Notes: generated from the letters alone by a model not told the origin. 7,819 nucleotides of DNA from JBBSQE01 sp038258095 (GCA_038258095.1 JBBSQE010000146.1:1-7819); one strand, 5' to 3'. Positions 1 through 5,323 are shown, numbered from the stretch's first letter. Translations and numbers: made by a program.

Positions 1-81
1 CCGGTGACCATCGCGGACCTGCAACGGATTAGGGACCGGGTAGAAGAACTCGTAGGGCGATTCCGGCCTGCTTTCGACTGA
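1..81 (+). CDS. 3' end of an unidentified gene (partial)
   Basis: Frame 1 is open from the first base to a TGA at 79-81 and encodes 26 residues ending in RVEELVGRFRPAFD, a charged amphipathic tail that looks like a natural C-terminus. The start lies outside the window and I do not recognise the family. Codon use (ATT, AGG, GTA, GAA, CGA) is less GC-biased than in the genes after 4065, so this may also belong to an accessory region. A short open frame at a window edge could be chance. Confidence 0.35.
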   Translation, partial: PVTIADLQRIRDRVEELVGRFRPAFD

Positions 82-97
82 AAGCCAAGCTGCCTGC

Positions 98-124
98 TTG
101 CCATGCTTGGTAAGCTTATACACT
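98..124 (+). promoter_or_regulatory. Candidate promoter left of the transposon
   Basis: TTGCCA (98-103) and TACACT (119-124, fitting the actinobacterial TANNNT -10) are separated by 15 bp in the most AT-rich patch of the left flank. If real, transcription would start near 131 and run into the transposon. Before the insertion it would have read into the rpf leader now found at 3845. The spacer is short and the -35 imperfect, so this is a weak call. Confidence 0.22.
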
Positions 125-139
125 AAAGGTATATGCGTG

Positions 140-147
140 ACCAGCGT
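140..147. repeat. Left direct repeat (probable target duplication)
   Basis: ACCAGCGT here is repeated at 3834-3841. It is the 8-bp window that is symmetric with the inverted repeats, and 8 bp is the usual duplication length of the IS1595 family. The identity is actually 16 bp (135-150 equals 3829-3844, GCGTGACCAGCGTCAC). Its core is itself a dyad, GTGAC-CAGC-GTCAC, so the exact duplication (4, 8 or 14 bp) cannot be fixed from one copy. Confidence 0.6.
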
Positions 148-178
148 CACGCTTGTCCCTTCTTTGTAGAAGCTCCCT
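148..178 (+). repeat. Left terminal inverted repeat of the transposon
   Basis: Bases 146-178 are the exact reverse complement of 3803-3835 (33 bp, no mismatch), starting GTCACGCTTGTCCCTTCTTT and ending in AGCTCCCT. The repeat contains a small internal dyad, CTTC-TTTGTA-GAAG, a plausible transposase contact. Inside both ends a TGGGGC motif follows at 191-196 and, inverted, at 3788-3793. Assuming an 8-bp target duplication, the element proper begins at 148. Confidence 0.9.
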
Positions 179-217
179 CAGAACCGCTAGTGGGGCCTAG
201 ACATGCCTAAGGGCAGA

Positions 218-1033
218 TCAGGGCGGATCGTCCGGAAGTCCCTCGACGGCAGAAAGGGCTTGAGCGGTTGCGTAGAGGAGGCCGCTCAGGGCAAGCATCG
301 TGAAACAGAACTCTCCGCTGCCGAACGCTATCTCGCAGGTGGGCTGGCCTGTCACTTCCACTTTCGCGAGCGGCGGGCCAATGCCACGGTAGAAGCGCAC
401 CCGCGCGACCTCTGCGCCGTCTTCTATCGGGCTGGGCACGTCGATCAGTGTGACTTCCGGCGGGTGCTCGAACAAATCCCGTTCGGGGAAGACTGCTCGG
501 AAGCGATATCGGAAGGTCGAGGTCCCGAGATTGACGTTGAGGCTGTGGATGACGCGGTGTTTGTCGATGTTCCAGAGACCGTCGAGATGGCCGAGACACT
601 CCGCCAGGTGCCCTCCCTTGTAGGGCTGCAACGGCTCAAGGACTGCGATGGCATCTTCCGCCAAGAATCGAAGAACGTTGTGTCCTCTGAACTTCCCCGG
701 AGCGTCGGTGATCGGGAAGGAAATCTTGCGGGCGATAGCTGGCTCCCAGAGTTTCTCGACCGGGTTAGAACGGCATGCCATGAGCCAGGCGGCTTGTTCG
801 AGAGACGATCGAGCGTTGTGGATGACATCGCCCACCATGAGGCCCATGCGGAAACGCTCGGTGGGCTCGGGTTCGTGGCGACGAATGCGCAAGATGTGGC
901 AGCCGGACTTGTCATCGAACTCATCGGCAACACGAAGCGGCTGCGTTTCAGACCAGGCTTTCTGCGCCACGTCGAGAGCTTCCAGCTTCTCTACTGCCCA
1001 GTCGAGCTTCGCTCTCGGCCCTTCTAGCTCCAC
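218..1033 (-). CDS. Conserved-type protein of unknown function, transposon cargo
   Basis: 271 aa from a GTG at 1031-1033, with GGGGG about 7 nt upstream as a possible ribosome binding site. No signal peptide or clear membrane segment. The most characteristic parts are GDVIHNARSSLEQAAW (residues 68-83) and WNIDKHR (154-160). I recognise this pairing (an HN-x-RS-x-L-[DE] helix plus a later NIDKHR) from unnamed actinobacterial and phage proteins, but I cannot attach a function. The conserved His, Asn, Arg, Asp and Lys could form an active site or a helix-bundle core. It lies at the left end of the element, transcribed toward the left inverted repeat, and starts 39 bp from the divergent 51-aa gene. 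A long open frame on the opposite strand (203-1027) has no such motif and is taken as its shadow. Confidence 0.8.
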   Translation of the reverse strand: MELEGPRAKLDWAVEKLEALDVAQKAWSETQPLRVADEFDDKSGCHILRIRRHEPEPTERFRMGLMVGDVIHNARSSLEQAAWLMACRSNPVEKLWEPAIARKISFPITDAPGKFRGHNVLRFLAEDAIAVLEPLQPYKGGHLAECLGHLDGLWNIDKHRVIHSLNVNLGTSTFRYRFRAVFPERDLFEHPPEVTLIDVPSPIEDGAEVARVRFYRGIGPPLAKVEVTGQPTCEIAFGSGEFCFTMLALSGLLYATAQALSAVEGLPDDPP

Positions 1034-1072
1034 ACCTCAGCCCCCGCCACTAGGCACGCTACTGTCTTCCTC

Positions 1073-1228
1073 ATGGCTGACAAGCCTAAGCAGAAAACGC
1101 CCGAGGGTCAGGAAATCCCGATCCCGACCCGCAAAGATTTCCTGGAGGTTGTCGAGAAGGTCAGCGGGGGGCGAGTAGGTCGTAAACGCCCTGCCTCGAA
1201 AGACCGGCCTCCCGAGCGATCTGACTGA
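1073..1228 (+). CDS. Small basic protein (51 aa), transposon cargo
   Basis: ATG at 1073, stop TGA at 1226-1228. The N-terminal half (KTPEGQEIPIPTRKDFLEVV, residues 8-27) resembles a class of short unnamed actinobacterial proteins of the form TPEG-x-EIP(V/I)P-x-R-x-(D/E)F. The C-terminal 20 residues are Arg/Lys-rich and low in complexity. It is divergent from the 271-aa gene and overlaps the 3' end of the convergent HTH gene by 68 bp, which is unusual and lowers confidence. No good Shine-Dalgarno is present. TACTGT about 12 nt before the ATG could be a -10 for a leaderless or near-leaderless transcript. Function unknown. Confidence 0.5.
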   Translation: MADKPKQKTPEGQEIPIPTRKDFLEVVEKVSGGRVGRKRPASKDRPPERSD

Positions 1229-1361
1229 GCGACACGCCCGCCTCGCGAGCCTCAGTCGCGAAGCGCCGTAGCTCGGCGGTTGCCTTGCGCTTGGCCTCAC
1301 TTGCCGTCTCGCGGCCTCTGGCAGCCTCTCGGATGCCGTCTAGTGCTTCGTCCTTACTCAT
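1161..1361 (-). CDS. Small helix-turn-helix protein overlapping the transposase gene
   Basis: 66 aa, ATG at 1359-1361, TGA at 1161-1163. A charged helix (residues 15-40) is followed by a helix-turn-helix (44-63, GVSLSQIAREAGLSRQGVYD) of the recombinase/sigma-like kind, so the protein probably binds DNA as a dimer. The transposase stop and this start overlap in ATGAGTAA (8 bp shared), and AGAGGG lies 6 nt upstream inside the transposase gene, so translation is likely coupled and the two form an operon. As the last gene of that operon it may regulate transposase expression, for example at the dyads at 2298-2341, or may help bind the transposon ends. Neither role is shown here. Confidence 0.75.
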   Translation of the reverse strand: MSKDEALDGIREAARGRETASEAKRKATAELRRFATEAREAGVSLSQIAREAGLSRQGVYDLLAPR

Positions 1362-2295
1362 TCGCGGCCCTCTCTACGAGCGTCGAGAACATCGCTCGCG
1401 GTCGGTGCTTCTCATTATGGCGGAAGGCGTATTCGTCTAGGTAGGACTGGAGCCAGCGGGACGAAACGTGCTTGTAAGCGCCGCGCATCCCGGTCTTTAG
1501 GTTCCCAAAGAACCCTTCGATCGTGTTTGTGTGGATGTTCCCCTGGACGTAGATTCCCGACGAGTGGTTGATCACGCCATGCCGGTACTCGCGGCGCAGC
1601 GGCTTGTAGGCGATCCAGTCGTCAGTGATCATGAAAGCCGAGGGGTTTAGATGGGATCGAACCTCTCGACTAAACCCTTCACCCCGCCGTGACGGGACTA
1701 CACGAAGCCGGACCCTGCCACCGCGCTCGACCAGGCCGAGGATTGTCGGCTTGGCCTCCCGGAAAGCCGCCGCCTCTCTGCGGGTGCGGTGCTTGCGGCG
1801 CGGCCTGCCTCCCCAGGAGGTTTCATCGACCTCGACCTCGCCAGTCAGCTGCTCGGTGTCGTCGTCCTTCATCAGTTCGTTGCGAATCTTGTTGAGCATC
1901 CTCCAGGCCGTCTTGTAGTTGATCCCAAGCTCCCGTTCCAGGTGCTTGGCGGAGATGCCCGTGCGAGTGCTGGAGACGAGATACATCGCGTGAAACCAAA
2001 GCTGGAGCGACGTCGAGGACTTGTGAAAGATGGTCCCGGCGGTTGGGTGAACGTGGTGCCCGCAGCCTGTGCAGGTCCAGGCCTGGCGACCCGTCTTGAG
2101 GGCGTAGCGCTTGAACAGCCGGCGTTTGTCGCACTTTGGGCACTCGGCATGCTCGCCGTCCTCGGAATAGCGCGAGCGCCACAGGTGCTCCAGGCAGGCC
2201 GCGTCGTCGGGGAACTCCCGCAGGAACTCGGAATAGGAGAACTCGGAACCCGAGGACTTCGCTCGCTTCGGTTCGTGGCGGTTGGCCGGAGGCAT
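1354..2295 (-). CDS. IS1595 family (ISXO2-like) DDE transposase
   Basis: 313 aa, the usual length for the family, with no internal stop. Domains in order: an N-terminal zinc ribbon (C52-x2-C55 and C75-x2-C78), a helical segment (about 95-140, including AKHLERELGINYKTAWRML) that resembles the DNA-binding helices of ISXO2 transposases, then an RNase H-fold catalytic core. The acidic triad is visible: D157 (VEVDET), D225 (MITDDW) and E260 (HTNTIEGFFGNLK), followed by the typical YKHVSSRWLQSYLDEYAFRHN-like tail (274-294). Start ATG at 2293-2295. A TAACTT -10 box ends 6 nt upstream, so the mRNA may be leaderless. It is divergent from the methyltransferase and overlaps the HTH gene at its 3' end. 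It acts on the inverted repeats at 146-178 and 3803-3835. Confidence 0.95.
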   Translation of the reverse strand: MPPANRHEPKRAKSSGSEFSYSEFLREFPDDAACLEHLWRSRYSEDGEHAECPKCDKRRLFKRYALKTGRQAWTCTGCGHHVHPTAGTIFHKSSTSLQLWFHAMYLVSSTRTGISAKHLERELGINYKTAWRMLNKIRNELMKDDDTEQLTGEVEVDETSWGGRPRRKHRTRREAAAFREAKPTILGLVERGGRVRLRVVPSRRGEGFSREVRSHLNPSAFMITDDWIAYKPLRREYRHGVINHSSGIYVQGNIHTNTIEGFFGNLKTGMRGAYKHVSSRWLQSYLDEYAFRHNEKHRPRAMFSTLVERAANE

Positions 2296-2297
2296 AG

Positions 2298-2341
2298 TGT
2301 CAAGTTACCTGACAACCGCCGGAATGTCAAGGAGCTTGACA
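2298..2341. promoter_or_regulatory. Paired operator-like dyads between transposase and methyltransferase
   Basis: Two copies of TGTCA-N7-TGACA occur, at 2298-2314 (TGTCAAGTTACCTGACA) and 2325-2341 (TGTCAAGGAGCTTGACA, a perfect 7-3-7 palindrome). Their centres are 27 bp apart. The first covers the transposase -10; the second contains a TTGACA on each strand, the -35 boxes of both divergent genes. This is the layout expected for a dimeric repressor controlling both directions. Part of the symmetry could arise simply from back-to-back -35 boxes, but that does not explain the first dyad. Confidence 0.6.
2302..2330 (-). promoter_or_regulatory. Transposase promoter, probably leaderless
   Basis: On the minus strand TTGACA (2330-2325), a 17-bp spacer, and TAACTT (2307-2302, fitting TANNNT) are followed by 6 nt and then the ATG at 2295. 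The expected transcription start falls on or next to the A of the start codon. No good Shine-Dalgarno precedes the gene, in agreement with a leaderless message. Confidence 0.5.
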
Positions 2342-2363
2342 AATGTTTCCCCAGGGCGACGAT
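2336..2363 (+). promoter_or_regulatory. Candidate methyltransferase promoter
   Basis: TTGACA at 2336-2341 is followed after 16 bp by GACGAT (2358-2363), a poor -10 matching TATAAT at three positions. This would start transcription near 2370, giving an untranslated leader of about 48 nt before the ATG at 2418. The -35 is strong, the -10 weak. Confidence 0.35.
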
Positions 2364-2417
2364 CGGCAGTCTGCTTGCAACGGCAGGATCGATGTTCAAG
2401 GATCGGAAACCCAACGC

Positions 2418-3773
2418 ATGTCTGCCGTGGGGTACCTAGAAACCAATGTCCTTTACTGCGACAACAACCTCGACAGGCTTTCTCAGTTCCCAGACGAATC
2501 GGTCGATCTGGTCTATCTCGACCCGCCCTTCTTCTCGAACAAGACCTACGAAGTCATCTGGGGCGATGAAGCCGAGGTACGGTCGTTTGAGGACCGCTGG
2601 GAGGGCGGCATCAACCACTACATCGAGTGGATGGCCCATCGCGTCAGAGAGCTTCATCGCGTCTTGAAGCCGACAGGCTCGCTCTACCTCCATTGTGATT
2701 GGCACGCCAGCCACCACCTTCGGGTGATGCTGGACGACATCTTCGGAGCGTCTCAGTTTCGCAACGAGATCATCTGGCACTACCGACGATGGACAGGCGA
2801 AGCTCGGTCCTTCTTGAAAATGCACGACACGATCTTCTTCTATTCCAAGAGCAACGACTACAACTTCAACCGCCAGTTCACCGAGTACACCGAAGCATCC
2901 AAAGAGCGAAAAAAGAACCACCACACGCGCATCAAGGGCGACGATGTGTACGTGACCAGCGTGGATGAGCGCGGCGTAGGAGAGAACGACGTGTGGCAGA
3001 TCTCGCTGCTCAACTCTCAGGCTCGGGAACGTCTTGGATACCCCACCCAGAAGCCCGAGGCATTGCTTGAGCGGATCGTGGCGGCGTCGAGCAACCCAGG
3101 CGATGTCGTGCTCGATCCATTTGCCGGCTGTGGCACAACACAGGTCGTGGCCGAGCGCATGAAGCGCCAGTGGATCGGGATGGACATCAGCCCTACCGCC
3201 GTGACCCTGATGCGTCGTCGCCTCATCAAGGCGACCAACGGAGCCGTAGATATGAGTGTTGTCGGCATGCCTATCTCAGCCGAGGATCTGCGCACTCTGA
3301 AGCCCTTTGAGTTCCAGAATTGGGTCATTCAGCGTGTCAATGGAACCCACTCGGCTCGGAAGACGAACGACATGGGGATCGATGGCTTCTGGTTCCTGAC
3401 CCATGATCCGATCCAGGTCAAACAATCCGACCGTATCGGTCGAAACGTGATCGATAACTTTGAGACGGCCATCGAACGCGCCAAACACGACACCGGCTAC
3501 GTGGTCGGCTTCAGCTTCACCCGCGGTGCGCGAGAGGAAGTCGCCAGGGCGCGCCGAGAAAAAGAGCTCAACATCACTCTCATCGAAGTCAAAGACCTCA
3601 TCACGGACGCTGCCGACCTTCGCGCTCCCGATCTTCTCGCGGACCTAGACCCGCCCGAGCGACCCGACACGTTCTTGGACCTACCGCTCCCGGCGGCTCG
3701 GAAGAAAGCCTCACGCCCGTCTATTGAGGCGTTGCTAAAGAGTGAGCGCGAGGCCGCCCGTCTCACTGATTAG
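2418..3773 (+). CDS. Beta-class adenine DNA methyltransferase fused to an Mrr-like nuclease domain
   Basis: 451 aa from the ATG at 2418. Residues 8-275 are an N4/N6-type methyltransferase in circularly permuted (beta) order: catalytic motif IV DPPF (35-38), a variable presumed target-recognition region (about 120-205), motif X YPTQKPEALLERI (208-220), and the AdoMet-binding motif I DPFAGCGTT (233-241). DPPF favours N6-adenine. Residues 296-393 look like an Mrr-type PD-(D/E)XK nuclease: FEFQNWVI (297-304), MGIDG with D322, then QVK with Q333 and K335, an arrangement known from Mrr enzymes that use Gln at the usual Glu position. The tail (400-451) is Pro/charge-rich. One chain could therefore both modify and cut DNA; no separate restriction gene is in the element. 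An upstream in-frame ATG at 2343 would add 25 unrelated residues and sit beside the operator, so 2418 is preferred (weak GGAA 9 nt upstream). Confidence 0.9.
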   Translation: MSAVGYLETNVLYCDNNLDRLSQFPDESVDLVYLDPPFFSNKTYEVIWGDEAEVRSFEDRWEGGINHYIEWMAHRVRELHRVLKPTGSLYLHCDWHASHHLRVMLDDIFGASQFRNEIIWHYRRWTGEARSFLKMHDTIFFYSKSNDYNFNRQFTEYTEASKERKKNHHTRIKGDDVYVTSVDERGVGENDVWQISLLNSQARERLGYPTQKPEALLERIVAASSNPGDVVLDPFAGCGTTQVVAERMKRQWIGMDISPTAVTLMRRRLIKATNGAVDMSVVGMPISAEDLRTLKPFEFQNWVIQRVNGTHSARKTNDMGIDGFWFLTHDPIQVKQSDRIGRNVIDNFETAIERAKHDTGYVVGFSFTRGAREEVARARREKELNITLIEVKDLITDAADLRAPDLLADLDPPERPDTFLDLPLPAARKKASRPSIEALLKSEREAARLTD

Positions 3774-3802
3774 CGGGCCGTGCGCCTGCCCCAGTCTCAG
3801 GC

Positions 3803-3833
3803 AGGGAGCTTCTACAAAGAAGGGACAAGCGTG
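3803..3833 (-). repeat. Right terminal inverted repeat of the transposon
   Basis: Reverse complement of the left end, perfect over 33 bp (3803-3835 against 146-178). It starts 29 bp after the methyltransferase stop codon. The CTTC-TACAAA-GAAG dyad is repeated here in inverted form. Confidence 0.9.
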
Positions 3834-3841
3834 ACCAGCGT
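3834..3841. repeat. Right direct repeat (probable target duplication)
   Basis: ACCAGCGT, identical to 140-147. It is embedded in a 16-bp identity (3829-3844 against 135-150). Removing the element and one repeat copy would rejoin the 1-147 flank to 3842 onward. Confidence 0.6.
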
Positions 3842-3852
3842 CACACCCGCCC

Positions 3853-3923
3853 GGCGCTGATCCTTGCAACGGTCCGCGAAGGCAAGTACTCATGCCCCGG
3901 CAGGCGCCACGCGGGAGTGGCGC
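3853..3923 (+). promoter_or_regulatory. Structured leader upstream of the rpf-like gene, switch-like
   Basis: The 220-bp gap from the transposon to the ATG at 4065 has no convincing gene. It contains GGCGC (3853-3857) complementary to GCGCC (3904-3908), closing a 46-nt domain with an inner stem CTTGC/GCAAG (3863-3867 with 3882-3886). The same GCGCC is also part of a stronger hairpin, GCGCCAC-GCGGGA-GTGGCGC (3904-3923). The two pairings exclude each other, as in riboswitch or attenuator leaders. No U-run follows the hairpin. Actinobacterial rpf genes are often under c-di-AMP (ydaO) riboswitches, but this domain is much shorter than ydaO and I cannot match it to that class. Confidence 0.35.
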
Positions 3924-4064
3924 TCCAGATTCCATCCGCCGGGTCCCCAGAGGTCCGCTCGATGCTGCGCCAACCAGCGCCTCCACCGGAGGCGATGAGG
4001 GTGCGGCTGCGGCACGCATTCGCGCGCCCCGAGCCCGGATCCACCATTCACGGAGGTCTTACCA

Positions 4065-4568
4065 ATGTCAAAGAGAACCCGCATCGTCATGCTCAGCCTT
4101 CTCGCGGCCAGCCTTCCCGGCGTCGCTCTCGCACAGTCGACGATCGCGCCACAGGCCGCGACCGGCACGGCTCAGCCCGTGCGCATCGCCGTGATCGAGA
4201 GGTCGGCGAAGCTGCTCGACCGCACGATCGCCGTCGGCGTCAAGCGCGTCCGCGCCCAGGCTCGCGCCGAACGGCAGGCCGCGGAGCGCCGAGCGCGCAA
4301 GCTCCGCCTCGCCGCGTTCGCGACCCTTCCCGGCGGTGTCTCACAGGAGACGCTCGACACCATCGCGTCCTGCGAGTCCGGTGGCGACCCGACCGCGGTC
4401 TCATCCGACGGTACCTACCGCGGCCTCTATCAGTTCGACTACGGAACCTGGGCCTCCGTCGGCGGGTCCGGCGACCCGGCTGCCGCCTCCCCGGCCGAGC
4501 AGAGCTACCGCGCCGCGCTGCTCTACTCGCGGTCGGGCTCCAGCCCCTGGCCGGTCTGCGGCGTCTAA
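4065..4568 (+). CDS. Secreted Rpf-like lytic transglycosylase
   Basis: 167 aa, ATG at 4065 with GGAGG 8 nt upstream (4052-4056). A signal peptide is clear: basic SKRTR, a hydrophobic core (8-19), and probable cleavage after ALA at residue 23. Residues 45-85 form a highly charged Arg/Ala helix, probably a coiled coil or linker. Residues 96-166 are a resuscitation-promoting-factor / transglycosylase-like domain: TIASCESGGDP with catalytic E104, GTYRGLYQFDYGTW (116-129) and a terminal SPWPVCG. C103 and C165 are placed for the family's disulfide. The enzyme would cleave peptidoglycan glycan strands outside the cell, in wall remodelling or exit from dormancy. The transposon sits 220 bp upstream and may affect its transcription. 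It is convergent with the crotonase gene. Confidence 0.9.
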   Translation: MSKRTRIVMLSLLAASLPGVALAQSTIAPQAATGTAQPVRIAVIERSAKLLDRTIAVGVKRVRAQARAERQAAERRARKLRLAAFATLPGGVSQETLDTIASCESGGDPTAVSSDGTYRGLYQFDYGTWASVGGSGDPAAASPAEQSYRAALLYSRSGSSPWPVCGV

Positions 4569-4603
4569 CCAAGCCTCCAACGGGGATCGACCTCGCTGCG
4601 GCC

Positions 4604-5323
4604 CTACGCCGCGCCCGGCGGCTGTACGCCGAGCGCCTCGCGGAACACCCGCGCCTCGTCCTCCAGCAGGTCGCCCAGAGTCGCTCGACGGTCGGCGAGG
4701 ATGCGGCGCTTGGTCTCCAGGGTGGCGAAGCGGGGGGCCGCGGCGATGCCGCGCGCGATCTCGACCGTTCGCTCGAGTGCGCGCTCGCCCTCCGTCACCT
4801 CGCTGACCACCCCCAGCCGTCGCGCCTCTTCGGCGCCGAAGCGGCTCCCGGTCAGTGAGATCTCCGCGGCGGCGGCAGGGCCGAGCGCGTTGCGAACCGA
4901 GGCGTAGGACGGCGGTATGCCGATCGGCAGCTCGGGGAACCCGAAGGTCGCCGTCGGCGAGGCGACGCGGATGTCGCAGAGCATCGCCAGCGCGAAGCCT
5001 CCTGCGAGTGCCGGCCCGTTCACGGCGGCCAGGAGGGGCCGCGCACAGCTCGCGACGGCCTCGAAGACACCCGTCGACGTCTCGACCAACCGGCGCTTGT
5101 GCTCGGGATCTCCACCCATCTGGGTCAGGTCCATGCCTGCGCAGAAGGCTGAGCCGGCGCCGGTCAGGACGATGCAGCCGGCCCCCTCGTCCTCGCTCAG
5201 CCCGTTGAGAGCGGCCGCCAACTCGACCCTCAGGTCGATTGACAGCGCGTTCCGCTTCTCCGGCCGCTGGAGGGTTACGACCACAACGTCGTCGGAGCTC
5301 TCGAGGGACAGGAGGTCCGGCAT
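4604..5323 (-). CDS. Enoyl-CoA hydratase/isomerase (crotonase) family protein with one catalytic Glu missing
   Basis: 239 aa, ATG at 5321-5323. Crotonase fold signatures: LQRPEKRNALS (18-28), the CoA and oxyanion-hole loop SAFCAGMDL (58-66), NGPALAGGFALAMLCDIRVAS (102-122) and ATFGFPELPIGIPPS (125-139). The second Glu of classical hydratases (rat Glu164) is kept as E131 in FPELPIG. The first (Glu144, normally GGG-x-E-LA) is replaced by Ala in GGFALA (A111). It is probably a CoA-thioester enzyme, but isomerase, hydrolase or another crotonase activity is at least as likely as hydration. The open frame extends far upstream (to 6031) only because of GC bias. TACGAT ends 6 nt before the ATG, indicating a leaderless message. 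Confidence 0.9.
   Translation of the reverse strand: MPDLLSLESSDDVVVVTLQRPEKRNALSIDLRVELAAALNGLSEDEGAGCIVLTGAGSAFCAGMDLTQMGGDPEHKRRLVETSTGVFEAVASCARPLLAAVNGPALAGGFALAMLCDIRVASPTATFGFPELPIGIPPSYASVRNALGPAAAAEISLTGSRFGAEEARRLGVVSEVTEGERALERTVEIARGIAAAPRFATLETKRRILADRRATLGDLLEDEARVFREALGVQPPGAA

Larger units (their letters stand above)
148..3833. mobile_element. IS1595/ISXO2-type transposon with methyltransferase-nuclease cargo
   Basis: A complete unit of about 3.69 kb is defined by perfect inverted repeats at both ends, flanking direct repeats, and an intact ISXO2-like transposase inside. An ordinary IS of this family is about 1 kb, so most of this element is cargo: a 271-aa unknown protein, a 51-aa protein, a 66-aa HTH protein overlapping the transposase, and a methyltransferase-nuclease. 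Base composition is visibly lower in GC than the chromosome right of 3845, in line with transfer. All five reading frames are open, so the element may be active. Boundaries shift by up to 3 bp at each end depending on the true duplication length. Confidence 0.87.

Noticed and set aside
85..110. CCAAGC...GCTTGG stem as a terminator after the first gene
   Set aside because: Six base pairs around a 14-nt loop and no T-run downstream; too weak.
203..1027. Long plus-strand open frame (274 codons) opposite the 271-aa cargo gene
   Set aside because: It has no recognisable motif, while the minus frame contains GDVIHNARSSLEQ and NIDKHR and reads like a folded protein. Treated as an antisense shadow.
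2343..2417. N-terminal extension of the methyltransferase from the ATG at 2343
   Set aside because: The extra 25 residues do not resemble methyltransferase sequence, and this start would abut the -35/operator region and leave no room for a promoter. ATG at 2418 fits better.
3845..4064. Assignment of the rpf leader to the ydaO (c-di-AMP) riboswitch
   Set aside because: The CCCCGGCAGGCG end and the rpf context are suggestive, but the enclosed domain of about 46 nt is too short and the conserved inner ydaO blocks are not seen. Kept only as a generic structured leader.
3917..4858. Plus-strand open frame of 313 codons across the rpf gene
   Set aside because: It is an Arg/Pro-rich frame-shadow of the Rpf-like and crotonase genes, typical of GC-rich DNA.
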